A program made the position numbers and the translations under genes. Shown here piece by piece: positions 55,917 through 64,000 of a stretch of DNA of 64,000 nt. This DNA comes from Whalleya microplaca (lineage: Eukaryota; Ascomycota; Sordariomycetes; Xylariales; Xylariaceae): assembly GCA_022497155.1 (NCBI GenBank), contig MU385720.1, positions 186,001 through 250,000 on the forward strand. The letters are read 5' to 3'. The stretch's first letter is position 1. Each line of letters starts with the position of its first letter. Below the pieces are notes generated by a model. That model ran no database searches, was not told the origin of the DNA, and saw only the letters and a list, made by a program, of their open reading frames with translations.

Positions 55917-56606
55917 TTCCTTTCGTTATGACGCGTTTACGCTGACATTAATTCGATTGATCGAAACGAAAGACGGACGAATACGCGTTGTTAGCGTCCT
56001 AATAGGGTATCGGCAAAATTTGTATGGTGGTTGTATACGCCATTATCCGCCGGCTTAGCGCCGCACTAACAGTGGTTGCCAAGACTTATAGTTGTAGTGG
56101 GGAAGTTGATAATAAGCCTAAGGGACTTGAACATGTGTAGTATCTTATAGCCTTCTTAGTATACACAAGGTCAAACTTCAGTAGATCATCATCTACAATA
56201 GCTTCAATAGTTTTGATAACTTTGTCTCATTCGTAAACAGGAGTTTAGTCATTATTCTAGACTCTAACAGATAAAGAAAGGCTAAGTCAATAAGAGACTT
56301 TTCAAGCTTCAGCGGCCATTTGAAAGCCATGAAAGACATTGAAGAGGGTTTTCAGATCGGATTTCCGAAGAGGCTCAATACTCTACAAAATGAGCCCGTC
56401 AAGATAAGTGAAGAATTCATGGACTAGATGAGCGAGATAATCTATAACCCTCAGGTTTGCCTACTGTCGACATCAATCCGCTGGCCATCTACCAGTGTTC
56501 GTTCGGCACTGAAGAATTAAGGCACCACTAGTGGGTAAGGAGATGAACTTGCAAGATTTTGTTCTCTTTCATATAGGTATGGCACTACATCTCTGGTATA
56601 CGAATC

Positions 56607-59600
56607 CTACGAAGATGCCTTCGCTTTCTTACTCTTACCTTTACCCCGACCTCTACCCTTTTTCTTGCCGTGCTCCTGAACGCCGTCCTCGCCCTGTCCA
56701 TTTCCATTAGGTGTGCCGTCATCATCATCATCGTCATCAATCGTAACCACATTCGCAGCTTTCCTTTTCCGCCTCCCAGACGGCGGCGCAAGGCCCTCGT
56801 CCTCAGGAGCAGCCTCCTCCGCAGCAATACCATCGACGACGGCGTGCGCGCGGAGCTTGTTAACAGCCTCCGCCATGCGCTTGCTCCCCTGGACCCTCTG
56901 CCTCGGCGCGAAGGCCTCCTTAGCCCCCACACCAACGCTTCCCTCGAAAAACCGCGTGATATTGCTCTGGGTGCCCTCCGCCTCGCGACGGTTCATGTCC
57001 CTGACGACAGGGACGAGGACCTCGTCGGTGCGCTCGGGGCTCCAGCCGATGGTGCTCATGAGGAACTGGCGCAGGCCCTCGACGTCGGGGATGCCCCACT
57101 GGAACTGCTCGGCGGCGCTGTCGACGCCGGGGTGCAGGTAGGCGTCGAAGACGGCGGGGTTCGGGAAGCCCGGCGGCAGGAAGAGCTTCGTGCCCTGGGA
57201 CTTGCGGAACTTGCGCCGGAACACCGACGCCTGGTCGGCCTCCTTGGGCCGGTTGTGCACCTGCACGTCCTGCCACCACTCGCGGAACTGGGCGAGGCCG
57301 TCCCGCCCGGGGAACTCGGAGAGGATCTCGACCGCGGTCACGGGGCCGACGCCCGGGAGTCCCTCCGTGTAATCGGAGCCTAGGAGTTCGGCTAGCGCGA
57401 TCAGCTGCTCGCGAGAGAGCGATAGCTCTTTCTCGAGGTCGGTGCCGAGGTAGCACTCGACGAACTTGTTGCTGTTGAACATGTTCTTGTATACGCGCGT
57501 GCCGCCGAACAGGAAGGTATCGGAGTCGTCTGTGACGATGCCGTCGACTAGTCCCAGGCGCACCAGCTCGGCACATTGGGCTTCAGCTTCCATAGGCGCT
57601 GTGATATAAGGAATGCCGAAGAGCCGTAGGAGAGCTTGGCACTCGGAGATCATGATCTGCGTAACTTCGTCCGCGTCCCTTCGATCCTTCTTCTGCTGCG
57701 TGCGTAGTGCTTTGAGCTCTCGCTCGTAGGACTCCTGGTTTTCTCTCTCTGATTTGTGGTTCAGCTGGCTGGCGAAGCGCGCATGCTCCGAGGCTTCTTC
57801 TGCCATTTGGGCGAGCAGTTCCTCTTCCTCGGGGTCACTGAATTCATCGTCGAAATCATCATCACCGAAAATCCCGTCATTAACAGGTTCGACAGCGGTT
57901 TCTGGCATCTTTGATTGTTGAATAGCTTGTGGTTCTTCTTCGGGCACATCCTCGAAAACAGGCTCCGGAGATTCCTTCTGGTTGATGGCTTCATTGTTGG
58001 TAGGCTCCTCGGGTGGCTGTAGGACCTCAACTTCCTCGAAGCCAGGCTCTGGCGAAGGTGAACTGGAAGGAGCTTTTGTATATAGCACGCTATTATTCAT
58101 TGACTGTATTTCAGAAGCAGCTTGGTCTTGGATGGCATCTCCATGCCGAGTATCTTCAATCTGGTCGTCCTCATCAGCGACTGGAGGGTTGACCCTCGTC
58201 AACGAAGCGGGAGATAAGCGTAGATCATCTTGAGTGTCTTCTACTTGCACAGGGCTTTTCTGACGTGGGGGTGGAGGGGCATCAATAAATTCAACATCGC
58301 TTTCATCTTCATCAGAAGACTCGATCTGGATGACTGCATCTTTACGCCGTCTCTTTTCCTCTTCGAGGGCGGCTTGCCGGTCTTCTTCGTTCAATACGTT
58401 TTCAAGCTCTCGTTGGACTTTTACAGCCTCCCGGATGTCCGACTCGTCTTGCATCATCCATGGTGGTAGCGGACGTGGTGCTTCATCCTGCGCCTCATTC
58501 TGCGCTTCATTCAATGTTTCGTTCTCTTCATCGTCCCGCACAAATCCCCCAGCAAAATCTTCGTCAGGTTGTTGTACTATTTTCGTTTCCGGTGAAGTAT
58601 CATTTTTCGGCGCCTGGCTTTCTTTATTTTTCGCGAAGATGCTAGACCTCCAGTCTAGTTTTTCAAACGGTAGAGGCCCAGCAAATGGATTCTTCACGTT
58701 CGGGACCGGGGCAGCTGGTGCCGGTCGCTTAGGAGCTTTCTTCTTCCTCATCGCAGCTCGCAGGTCAACTTCACTGTCACTACTTGCGTTACTGCCCCGA
58801 CGTTTGGGAACAGCCGCACTGGCTCTATTATTAACGATATGTGCGATCATATTGCCTCTTGTGGAAGTAACTGGTTTTGGCGCTTCAACCGCTTTCTGGT
58901 CCCACTCGGGGGCAGGGACATCCTCAAATTCTTCCTCTGCCTCTTCTTCTTGTCCCGGCGAAGATACACCATGCTGATTTCTGAGTGACAGGGCTATGGC
59001 TCGGTTTAGGTCTTCCTCTTCATCATTACGTAGATTTTCATATTCATTCCGAGACTCGAAGAGGTCATCAATAGCACCGCTCGTGTTCGGTGCAACGAAA
59101 AGTGAGTCATCTTCCTCACCGGCCATGAATGCATCGCCTTGAGAAGCATGGGCATCTGGGTGACTGATTTTTGGTAATCGGTTCAACCCTTGAATGGGGA
59201 CATCCTCAAACTCATCTTCATCCTCCCATTCTACATCTTCTTCCTTATTCTGGTATTGGAAATCGAGAGCATCGACGTCAATGGGCTTGTGTATTTCGCC
59301 CAGATCTTTCTCTCTGCTAACAACACCGAGTGCCCATCCACCTTCCGCACCCTCGTTTTTGACGAGAATGTACTCGCGGTCCTTTTCACCCGCTATTCGT
59401 GCCGAACCGTTTAGGGTCAGATCGATACCAGTCATGCCGGCTTCCTGCATCAGCCTTTGTGTCAAGTGATTCCTCTCCCTTACTCTTTCAATCTGGAACT
59501 TAGAAAAGGCCATTCTATCAGGAAACATGCTGTCAAGTTGCTCTTTACTCAAACCCATTCTTAGTCGACTTCGTAATCTCGCTGCATTAAGAATATTATA

Positions 59601-60317
59601 TCTATCGGCGGGCGGTAAACTTTTGAAGAACTCGCCCTCGAAATCAATCTTGCTGAAATCGTAAAGGTTGATGTCTTCGCCACTCTGAAACTGTCTGGCG
59701 TACTCCTCCAATTCTTCAATGCTCATGATGCGAGGGTCTTCCGGACGACCCATGTTCTCAATGCTGCCATCGAGCTCCGGCAGGTGATAGGCATCCTGTC
59801 TGTAGAACTTCCTGCTCTTCTGCCGTTCTTTTTGGCTCATACCAAGCTCGTCCACATAGACCAGCTTATCCACGTCCGGGAGCTCCTCAACAGGCTCTTC
59901 CACCTCCGCTCTCCCTTGCTGTTCTAGCTCGGCTTTCCGACGGCGCTTCTCACCGTCTTCCTCAGCAATCCGCTGCATCTGCACGGCCAGCAACTTGCCG
60001 GCCGTACGGACGGCATCTTCCCTTCGGCCCTCGCGCCTCCGCTTACGGATCGTAATTGTCTGACGTTTCAGGGCAGGCGCGCCGCCGTCGAAGACGAAGA
60101 CCGGTCGGATACCGAACCAGAGCAACTTGCATATGCGGCGGAAGAAGCCGACGACATGCGAGTTGCGCAGCGCGTTGCCCTCTTTGTCGCGCACGGCTTT
60201 GAGGAACTGGTAGATCCAGATCGAGGCGTCGACGGCGAGGCGCTTGCGGTTCAGGGTCGCGAGGTTCGTCGGTCGTGCACACGGCTGGATCACCGTCCAG
60301 AGGCCGTTCACACCCAT
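56607..60317 (-). CDS. RAD2: DNA repair endonuclease RAD2/XPG
   Basis: Structure-specific nuclease that makes the 3' incision in nucleotide excision repair. Single exon, 1236 residues, the expected length. N nuclease domain residues 1-98: MGVNGLWTVIQP, the metal-binding Asp in VDASIWIYQF (D30) and in VFVFDGG (about D77). A long acidic, Ser-rich spacer from about 100 to 860 carries TFIIH/PCNA-type contacts in homologues. The I nuclease domain begins near 900: APMEAEAQCAELVRLGLVDG, VTDDSDTFLFGG, then the helix-hairpin-helix LLGSDYTEGLPGVGPVTAVEI. C-terminal end is a Lys/Arg-rich nuclear localisation tail (GKKKGRGRGKGKSKKAK) after an Asp run. It is divergent from NAA38 with 364 bp between start codons. 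Confidence 0.97.
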   Translation of the reverse strand: MGVNGLWTVIQPCARPTNLATLNRKRLAVDASIWIYQFLKAVRDKEGNALRNSHVVGFFRRICKLLWFGIRPVFVFDGGAPALKRQTITIRKRRREGRREDAVRTAGKLLAVQMQRIAEEDGEKRRRKAELEQQGRAEVEEPVEELPDVDKLVYVDELGMSQKERQKSRKFYRQDAYHLPELDGSIENMGRPEDPRIMSIEELEEYARQFQSGEDINLYDFSKIDFEGEFFKSLPPADRYNILNAARLRSRLRMGLSKEQLDSMFPDRMAFSKFQIERVRERNHLTQRLMQEAGMTGIDLTLNGSARIAGEKDREYILVKNEGAEGGWALGVVSREKDLGEIHKPIDVDALDFQYQNKEEDVEWEDEDEFEDVPIQGLNRLPKISHPDAHASQGDAFMAGEEDDSLFVAPNTSGAIDDLFESRNEYENLRNDEEEDLNRAIALSLRNQHGVSSPGQEEEAEEEFEDVPAPEWDQKAVEAPKPVTSTRGNMIAHIVNNRASAAVPKRRGSNASSDSEVDLRAAMRKKKAPKRPAPAAPVPNVKNPFAGPLPFEKLDWRSSIFAKNKESQAPKNDTSPETKIVQQPDEDFAGGFVRDDEENETLNEAQNEAQDEAPRPLPPWMMQDESDIREAVKVQRELENVLNEEDRQAALEEEKRRRKDAVIQIESSDEDESDVEFIDAPPPPRQKSPVQVEDTQDDLRLSPASLTRVNPPVADEDDQIEDTRHGDAIQDQAASEIQSMNNSVLYTKAPSSSPSPEPGFEEVEVLQPPEEPTNNEAINQKESPEPVFEDVPEEEPQAIQQSKMPETAVEPVNDGIFGDDDFDDEFSDPEEEELLAQMAEEASEHARFASQLNHKSERENQESYERELKALRTQQKKDRRDADEVTQIMISECQALLRLFGIPYITAPMEAEAQCAELVRLGLVDGIVTDDSDTFLFGGTRVYKNMFNSNKFVECYLGTDLEKELSLSREQLIALAELLGSDYTEGLPGVGPVTAVEILSEFPGRDGLAQFREWWQDVQVHNRPKEADQASVFRRKFRKSQGTKLFLPPGFPNPAVFDAYLHPGVDSAAEQFQWGIPDVEGLRQFLMSTIGWSPERTDEVLVPVVRDMNRREAEGTQSNITRFFEGSVGVGAKEAFAPRQRVQGSKRMAEAVNKLRAHAVVDGIAAEEAAPEDEGLAPPSGRRKRKAANVVTIDDDDDDDGTPNGNGQGEDGVQEHGKKKGRGRGKGKSKKAKASS

Positions 60318-60681
60318 GATGAGCGGGACTTAAGACGACCCGGGGATCCGGGGTGCTATAACGGGAGATAGAACGCTCATGCGCAATGGAGCTTTTTATG
60401 CATGGTGCATGATGTTATAATTTACTCCAATAACTGTAATGATATCAGCCTTGTGAGATGAGATGATAAAATAGTCCGCAAGCGTTCGCTGCTGCTTTGT
60501 TGGAGGTGAGAAAAGAGGGTTGGATGCCTGGAAGCGACGTTGATGACGATGACTCGATGCCGCGGCGCGATAATCGCGTCTTGACAGGGATCCAGGGGTA
60601 ACTTAATTGAGTAATTACTAATTAGCGCATATGTAAGTTAATCGATAAGCATTAACGTAGTGCCTGGCCGTCAGATCCCTG
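60318..60681. promoter_or_regulatory. Divergent promoter region RAD2 / NAA38
   Basis: Intergenic space between two start codons on opposite strands, so it must hold both promoters. No clear TATA box; typical of housekeeping genes. Confidence 0.5.
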
Positions 60682-61250
60682 ATGGATTTGAGACCCGACC
60701 ATTTGGGATTGGATGACAACGTCTTTCCGTCCGTCTTCAATCCAACCTCAACTTCCTCGCACCGGCCTGGTAGGATCATGCAAACTCTCACAGAACGGTT
60801 ACACCAAATAGATATGGAACAAAGTCCTAATGAAGCCGAGGACTCGGAGGCTTTTCTCAAGTTGCTAGTCAACAGAACCCTTCGCATCTACACAACCGAC
60901 GGGCGTCTATTCATAGGCACATTCAAATGCACCGACACCGTTCGTTCAGCCTCAGTTGAATGCGCCTTTGCATGCGCAAAGCGGTAATATGCTAATAAAC
61001 TCACTTACAGCATAGCAATGTAGTCCTATCCCTCACCTATGAGTACCGACAACCTTCACAGCAAAAGCTAGTTGAAGCTGCGGCCGCAAGCTCAGACCAG
61101 CATACATTTAAGGCGGATATGACATCGAGGTACTTAGGACTAGTCGTCGTCCCTGGAGAGCACATTGTCAAGATGGAACTCGAGGAGTTTACGAGCCAGA
61201 TGAAGAATCGCTCGATTTTAGCGAGGAGGGATATCTACGCTAGCCACTAA
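60682..61250 (+). CDS. NAA38: Sm-like auxiliary subunit of NatC acetyltransferase
   Basis: LSMD1-type protein, a small subunit of the NatC N-terminal acetyltransferase on ribosomes. Exons 60682-60939 and 61011-61250, 165 residues. The 71-nt intron has an unusual GTTCGT donor, a TGCTAATA branch site and ACAG acceptor; the phase-0 junction gives KCTDT joined to HSNVVLSLTYEYR, restoring the Sm fold. Sm1 motif: LLVNRTLRIYTTDGRLFIGTFKCTD; Sm2 motif: YLGLVVVPGEHIVKMEL. The insertion between the two motifs (residues about 98-118) is polar. Later in-frame Met codons at 60778 and 60814 are possible starts; residues 1-40 look disordered. The family is clear, though LSM-family paralogues are alike and the NatC assignment rests on the ROLGLVVVPG-like end and the gene's length. 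Confidence 0.85.
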
Positions 61251-61420
61251 TACGTCGCCATAATCCTAAACCTCACAGCAACCAAGACTACCTATCATAC
61301 GCAATGCTTGGTGAACGGTGCTATCAGCGTAAAGCGATAAACAGGGCTGAAGAGCAGTTGTTGACTTATAAGTCGCGAACCCGTGTTAAAATATTGCTAC
61401 GAAAGTCATTCCATTCGGCC

Positions 61421-61624
61421 GTCTCTTCGTCTCTTCGTCTCTTCGTCTCTTCGTCTCTTCGTCTCTTCGTCTCTTCGTCTCTTCGTCTCTTCGTCTCTTC
61501 GTCTCTTCGTCTCTTCGTCTCTTCNNNNNNNNNNNNNNNNNNNNNNNNNNNNNNNNNNNNNNNNNNNNNNNNNNNNNNNNNNNNNNNNNNNNNNNNNNNN
61601 NNNNNNNNNNNNNNNNNNNNCTTC
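61421..61624. repeat. 8-bp tandem array interrupted by assembly gap
   Basis: Thirteen perfect copies of GTCTCTTC from 61421 to 61524, then 96 N (61525-61620), then CTTC, the end of the same unit, at 61621-61624. The gap therefore lies inside the array, and its true length is unknown. The array makes spurious Ser/Leu/Arg and Glu/Thr/Lys/Arg-rich frames on both strands. Confidence 0.97.
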
Positions 61625-62661
61625 GGTGACAATTATCGGATAGCGTCTGACTACGAGGAGCTGCATGAGATGACAGCCTCGCGCGCTAAAGCGCACAAGC
61701 GTTATGCAAGATGGGATGCCCATAACTTCCATGGCAGGGACCATATTCATTGTCAACAACGACAGGCTAGCGTTGCAGTGTCCTTAGCTAAGGAATATAC
61801 AATAGAATAGGAGCGCTATCTTTTAGTACTACTAAGATTTTCTAAGACTTGAAGTAAATGAGAAGTGATACAGGTTTAGCCATGTAAATTATGACATGGC
61901 AAGCATGTTCTTTAGCCCCACGAACTAGAACATGACAGGCCATCCATCCATGTTTTGAGCTCGCCTTACCTGTTGTGATATCGACAGATTTATATCAACG
62001 AATGGCTATATGGAAGTCTCATAAATTTCATCCTTCTATTAGACCTCATTAAGGAAGTATCCGACATATGTGAATACGGCTGATTAGAAAAGCCATGAAA
62101 CTCATGAGTTTATGCGGAGGAATATTCTGAGAATAACATGCCGTGATCTAGAACCAGAATATCCAATTTAAGTGGCCTACGAATTTCGTTTCCTTATGTG
62201 TAAGTGCCTCGGAGAAAATGAGAGAACTCAATTATTATTCTCTATGGGCTGAGTAAATCTCGGAAACGAATGTTCTTCATACCGTAATCTCTGAACTAAA
62301 TTATGTTCCACGTGAGTTCGCCAGTATATTAAGAGAGTAATTGTCAGTTTATTGATAATGCATCGCAAGACTGGAGACATGTTGAGAGTAACCTTGCTTT
62401 GAAACTAGTAGTCCTGAAATACCATTTGCTGACCGTCAGTGAAACAGAAATACAGTATACAGGGAACTCCTTATAAGAGCAAATACTGGATAATGTTTCC
62501 ACCATGCCAAACATTACAATTTGCCTTCACGTTTCCTCCGCTCTTCTAGTATTTAATCACCATATTCCTCCACCTCGGAAAACATCCCGCAGCAGTAGAG
62601 CTCATTCCATCGTAGCTGTGCGGAGGCGGCTAAGCGACCCGGCAAATTCATGTTCATCCTG
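61625..62661. other. AT-rich intergenic, nothing clear
   Basis: No gene, tRNA or repeat recognised; right end is the 3' flank of the small gene. Confidence 0.55.
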
Positions 62662-63021
62662 CTAATTCTTCTTTTCGAGTGCCCTTTGAACTGTGTTCCA
62701 TGCTGTTACCGCTTGAGTGTATTTTAACTCGTCGAGTTTTTTGCCCTCCTGCGGCTTGTATTTGTCCTTCTTCTTCCCGAAGTCATCAACAAGCTTCTTG
62801 AGCTCTTTCTTTGACATGGCAGCTATGTTGTTGTTCAAGTACCTCATGAACTCCATGAAATCATTATCCCTCAAAGCTTTCGCAACATCGTTGTCGTAGG
62901 CACTTGGCATCTTGGCGCACAGGGTCTTGGATATATTGACTGGAGGGGTCAAGCGTAGGTTGACGATGATGAGTAATAACTCCTCAATGCTAATATTTGA
63001 AATGTAGTAGATAGGATACAT
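62662..63021 (-). CDS. Small Lys-rich hypothetical protein
   Basis: Single-exon frame of 119 residues, not recognised. The first 25 residues are hydrophobic (IEELLLIIVNLRL); from the second Met (residue 38, MPSAYDNDVAKALRDND) the sequence is helical and highly charged: FMRYLNNNIAAMSKKELKKL, then GKKKDKYKPQEGKKLDELKY. The protein may start at that second Met, giving 82 residues. A strong TATA box (TATATAAATAG) about 40 bp upstream of the first ATG supports a real, transcribed gene. No neighbour suggests a role. Confidence 0.5.
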   Translation of the reverse strand: MYPIYYISNISIEELLLIIVNLRLTPPVNISKTLCAKMPSAYDNDVAKALRDNDFMEFMRYLNNNIAAMSKKELKKLVDDFGKKKDKYKPQEGKKLDELKYTQAVTAWNTVQRALEKKN

Positions 63022-64000
63022 TCTAGATTGTTTCGCGGAAACTCTACAGAGAGGTCTATTTATATACCCATTTCCTACTCATTATAACTAGCATCTTATA
63101 TAGGGGTTATCTTACAGCCCAGCTACCTATAATCCTTTCAGTGTGGTGTAGCTGACACATAGCTATCGGTTGCGCATGGTCTTCTGACAGACCAAACTTT
63201 ATACACGACGAAGTCATATCTGGGGTCCTGAGCAAGCAATACAGGGACATATTATGACATGATGTATTAGAAATGTGTTGATTTATGTGTTGGGGTTAGG
63301 ATGGTAAAGAAATAAATCCATCTGACTCGACCAAACCTCTGCAAACAAAAAGTTTTATGTGCTCTGACGTTGCTTTTATATTTTGTAATATAACATATCG
63401 TCAAGAAGTACTTCGGATGATTTAGTAAATCTTTCAAATATGGGAATTTGCCTCTGTGTTGGTTCGTGAGGTCCCTTCCCCCAACCCAATAATCTGGGAA
63501 CGGAAGAAGCCGAGCCCAGGCATGACTGTTAGATTCCATTGATGCAATCCGTTCTTGGCTAGTGTAACCAACCCTAAATACACATCCTCATTCAAACTTG
63601 AACCCGCTTTAGCAAAGAGTCACAGAGAAAGAACCCAGAAAGTCAAGCTCGCTCAGTGGTGGCCATGTGTGCACAACAGTGTCATGTTGACCTTCTGATG
63701 ATCCGAGATTTCGAGTGCAAATAATACCATATGACTAGCCAATGGAATTAATAATCCGTCTTCATTTGAAGGCGAACGTGGAGCCCCCTTACATTGTGCA
63801 TCAAAACACGGTGACTCCCATACTTACAACAACCGACCGGTGTTAGTCCACAGACTCTGGCGATATGTTAAGCGATTGGATAAGCGAAAACACCTTTTCT
63901 CGAGGTTATAAGCAACGTTCAACGATGTTTGCTGTCTAGGGTCGGAATTACAGTGACTGTCCACTTTGATAAAAGTGTGCCATTAATAGCTTGATACTGT
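63022..64000. other. Promoter of the small gene and empty DNA to window end
   Basis: The first 60 bp hold the TATA box and leader. A 90-residue minus frame (63267-63539) has no motif and is not called. Confidence 0.5.
63056..63066 (-). promoter_or_regulatory. TATA box of the 62662-63021 gene
   Basis: TATATAAATAG on the minus strand, about 40 bp upstream of the ATG at 63021; a strong consensus match. Confidence 0.55.

Larger units (their letters stand above)
54366..56606. other. Xylanase promoter and empty DNA with palindrome
   Basis: First few hundred bases are the xylanase promoter. From 54.7 to 56.6 kb no gene is evident; the stretch holds a GT microsatellite and an inverted repeat listed separately. 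Confidence 0.6.

Noticed and set aside
61304..61810. ORFs across the tandem array and N gap
   Set aside because: Repeat-driven frames that run through unknown bases.

Overview
The window is nuclear DNA of a filamentous ascomycete (Pezizomycotina). The evidence is frequent short introns of 50-120 nt with GT..AG ends and CTAAC/CTRAC-like branch sites, a Zn2Cys6 transcription factor, a hybrid histidine kinase, secreted GH11 and GH79 glycosidases, and fungus-specific forms of SUR7, AYR1, RAD2 and PPZ. Gene style suggests Sordariomycetes, but that is an inference. Splice models below were built by eye from reading frames and splice signals.

Layout. 0-5.5 kb: 3' part of a C6 transcription factor, a convergent Lys-rich fungal protein, then a lone orphan gene (4.7 kb). 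5.5-8.2 kb: AT-rich, empty. 8.2-12.7 kb: large hybrid histidine kinase with long upstream DNA. 17.4-18.3 kb: four-TM membrane protein. 18.9-19.3 kb: decayed ORF. 19.5-21.4 kb: GH79 glucuronidase. 22.7-27.1 kb: conserved mitochondrial block (succinate-semialdehyde dehydrogenase, a probable mitochondrial ribosome-associated protein, ribosome recycling factor). 27.6 kb: intron-containing tRNA-Val(UAC). 28.0-33.3 kb: compact accessory cluster (CorA-like membrane protein, small orphan, protein kinase with a C-terminal TM helix). 33.3-36.7 kb: AT-rich, nearly empty. 36.7-38.0 kb: AYR1-like reductase and a membrane acyltransferase-like relic. 38.9-44.2 kb: WDR6/TRM734 and a SUR7 family protein. 44.2-50.1 kb: long noncoding, microsatellite-rich leader region of PPZ phosphatase (50.1-51.9 kb). 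53.4-54.4 kb: GH11 xylanase. 56.6-61.3 kb: divergent RAD2/XPG and NAA38. 61.4 kb: 8-bp tandem array interrupted by an assembly gap; then a small TATA-driven gene near 63 kb.

Working together. Two secreted enzymes (GH11 xylanase, GH79 glucuronidase) fit plant-hemicellulose breakdown. SSADH, RRF1 and the 24.8-kb protein point to mitochondria. Conserved housekeeping genes alternate with AT-rich, gene-poor, repeat-bearing stretches, as expected where a core chromosome carries accessory pockets. The best candidate for an undescribed system is the 28.0-33.3 kb trio: two genes share a 67-bp divergent promoter, the third converges on them 60 bp away, and two of the three products are membrane-anchored, one being a kinase. 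This could be a membrane-associated recognition or signalling module. That is inference, not demonstrated.
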